Shown here: positions 6,854 to 7,478 of the stretch, in pieces
How the letters are laid out: each line of letters opens with the position of its first letter
Position numbering within the stretch: position 1 is the first letter of the stretch
DNA from: Victivallales bacterium
GTDB lineage: Bacteria > Verrucomicrobiota > Lentisphaeria > Oligosphaerales > Oligosphaeraceae
Reading direction: 5' to 3'
Length of the DNA: 7,478 bases
NCBI GenBank assembly: GCA_017538465.1
Contig: JAFYIW010000176.1
Location: 1-7,478, forward strand
Translations under genes and position numbers: made by a program
Notes under the pieces: model-generated
What the model saw: the letters and a program-made list of their open reading frames with translations, nothing else
What the model was told of the DNA's origin: nothing
The model's database searches: none

Positions 6854-6886
6854 AAAAAGACGATTTATGTCAACAAGACAACCATT

Positions 6887-6991
6887 CGCCTCTCCCCTCT
6901 CGCCTTCCTGGCGGGACCAGAGACCAGAGGCCTGAGACCAGAACTTTTAACTTTTGCCTTTAAACTTCAAACACCTCTCACCTCTCACCTT
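6887..6991. repeat. Phased heptanucleotide repeat tract
   Basis: Fifteen consecutive 7-bp words keep one register from 6887 to 6991. They fall into blocks of related words. The first is a CGCCTCT-like block (6887-6907), then one unrelated word (6908-6914). Next come GACCAGA at 6915, 6922 and 6936 with GGCCTGA at 6929. An ACTTTTA-like block follows (6943-6970), then a TCACCTC-like block (6971-6991). The motif changes from block to block while the 7-bp phase is kept. The last word touches the permease stop codon. The tract resembles the short tandemly repeated heptamers (STRR) known from heterocystous cyanobacteria. Its function is unknown. Confidence 0.75.
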
Positions 6992-7478
6992 ATTGCGTCC
7001 GAAGTCTTGGATCCAGGGCGTCGCGCACGGCGTCGCCGAAGAGATTGGCGGGCAGAACCAGTCCGAGCATGAAGACGAAGGCCGCGGTGAGCTTCCACCA
7101 GATGACGGGGTCGCGGGTGAGTTCGCTGCGGGCGTCATTGATCATCACGCCCCAGGACATCGTCTCCGCGCCGACGCCGATGCCCAGGTAGGTCAGGAGC
7201 GCCTCGGCCAGCACCTCGGAGGAGAAGCGCAGCACGGTGGTGATGATGACCACATGCAGGACATTCGGGAGGATGTGTTTCAGGAGAATCCGCCAGGACG
7301 GCGTCCCCAGGGCGACGGCGGCCGAGACGAATTCGGACTCGCGCAGCCGCAGCGTCTCGGCGCGCAGCAGCCGGCACAGGCTCGTCCAGGAGGCTAGCCC
7401 CATCGCCACGCAAAGCTGCGGCAGCCCCACTCCGAAAATGACGATGAACGCCGCCACGAAGAGCACCGTGGGAATGGA
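6990..7478 (-). CDS. ABC transporter permease, OppC/DppC type, C-terminal part (cut by window edge)
   Basis: The last 162 residues of an inner-membrane permease of the peptide/nickel ABC importer class; the 5' part lies beyond the right edge. The cytoplasmic coupling (EAA) loop is clear: SEFVSAAVALGTPSWRILLK followed by HILPN. Hydrophobic segments lie before the loop (about residues 5-25 of the visible part), after it (VLHVVIITTVLRF) and near the end (LTAAFVFMLGLVLPANLFGD). The C-terminus DAVRDALDPRLRTQ is the typical OppC/DppC ending, so this is the second permease subunit rather than OppB/DppB. The stop is TAA at 6992-6990. A partner permease, two ATPases and a substrate-binding protein would be expected beyond the right edge. 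The substrate cannot be told from this fragment. Confidence 0.9.
   Translation of the reverse strand, partial: SIPTVLFVAAFIVIFGVGLPQLCVAMGLASWTSLCRLLRAETLRLRESEFVSAAVALGTPSWRILLKHILPNVLHVVIITTVLRFSSEVLAEALLTYLGIGVGAETMSWGVMINDARSELTRDPVIWWKLTAAFVFMLGLVLPANLFGDAVRDALDPRLRTQ

Noticed and set aside
6887..6991. Heptamer tract as a CRISPR array
   Set aside because: Units are 7 bp with no spacers and no constant repeat of CRISPR length.

Overview
The window reads as a chromosomal stretch of a GC-rich, diderm (Gram-negative) bacterium. Every gene I accept lies on the minus strand, so transcription runs from high to low coordinates. A Pal lipoprotein, a second lipoprotein signal peptide on a LysM protein and a Mur ligase indicate an outer membrane and peptidoglycan. 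The lineage cannot be fixed from the sequence. The NUDIX-LipA fusion, the large zinc-ribbon protein and the heptanucleotide tract make me think of the PVC group (Lentisphaerota, Kiritimatiellota, Verrucomicrobiota), but this is a low-confidence inference.

Layout in the direction of transcription: (1) the C-terminal part of an OppC/DppC-type ABC permease (6990-7478, cut by the window edge). (2) A 240-bp intergenic region holding about 105 bp of in-register heptanucleotide repeats, directly after the permease stop, and then two clear inverted repeats. (3) A 666-residue protein with eight tandem four-cysteine zinc ribbons and a C-terminal SGNH/GDSL-like domain whose catalytic residues are altered (4749-6749). 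(4) A 149-bp gap. (5) A tight cluster: pal (3934-4599), a NUDIX-lipoyl synthase fusion (2586-3887), hpt (2020-2571), murD (573-2006) and the 5' part of a LysM lipoprotein gene (1-502). Gaps inside this cluster are about 46, 14, 13 and 70 bp, which suggests co-transcription.

The cluster mixes envelope building and anchoring (Pal, MurD, LysM lipoprotein) with housekeeping metabolism (lipoate synthesis, purine salvage, probably nucleotide sanitation). MurD followed by a LysM lipoprotein suggests that the window ends inside a division/cell-wall gene set continuing to the left. The most unusual items are the zinc-ribbon array fused to a probably non-canonical SGNH domain, the NUDIX-LipA fusion with a good internal ribosome binding site before the LipA part, and the phased heptamer tract. 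No RNA gene, insertion sequence or CRISPR array was seen, and no convincing plus-strand gene.
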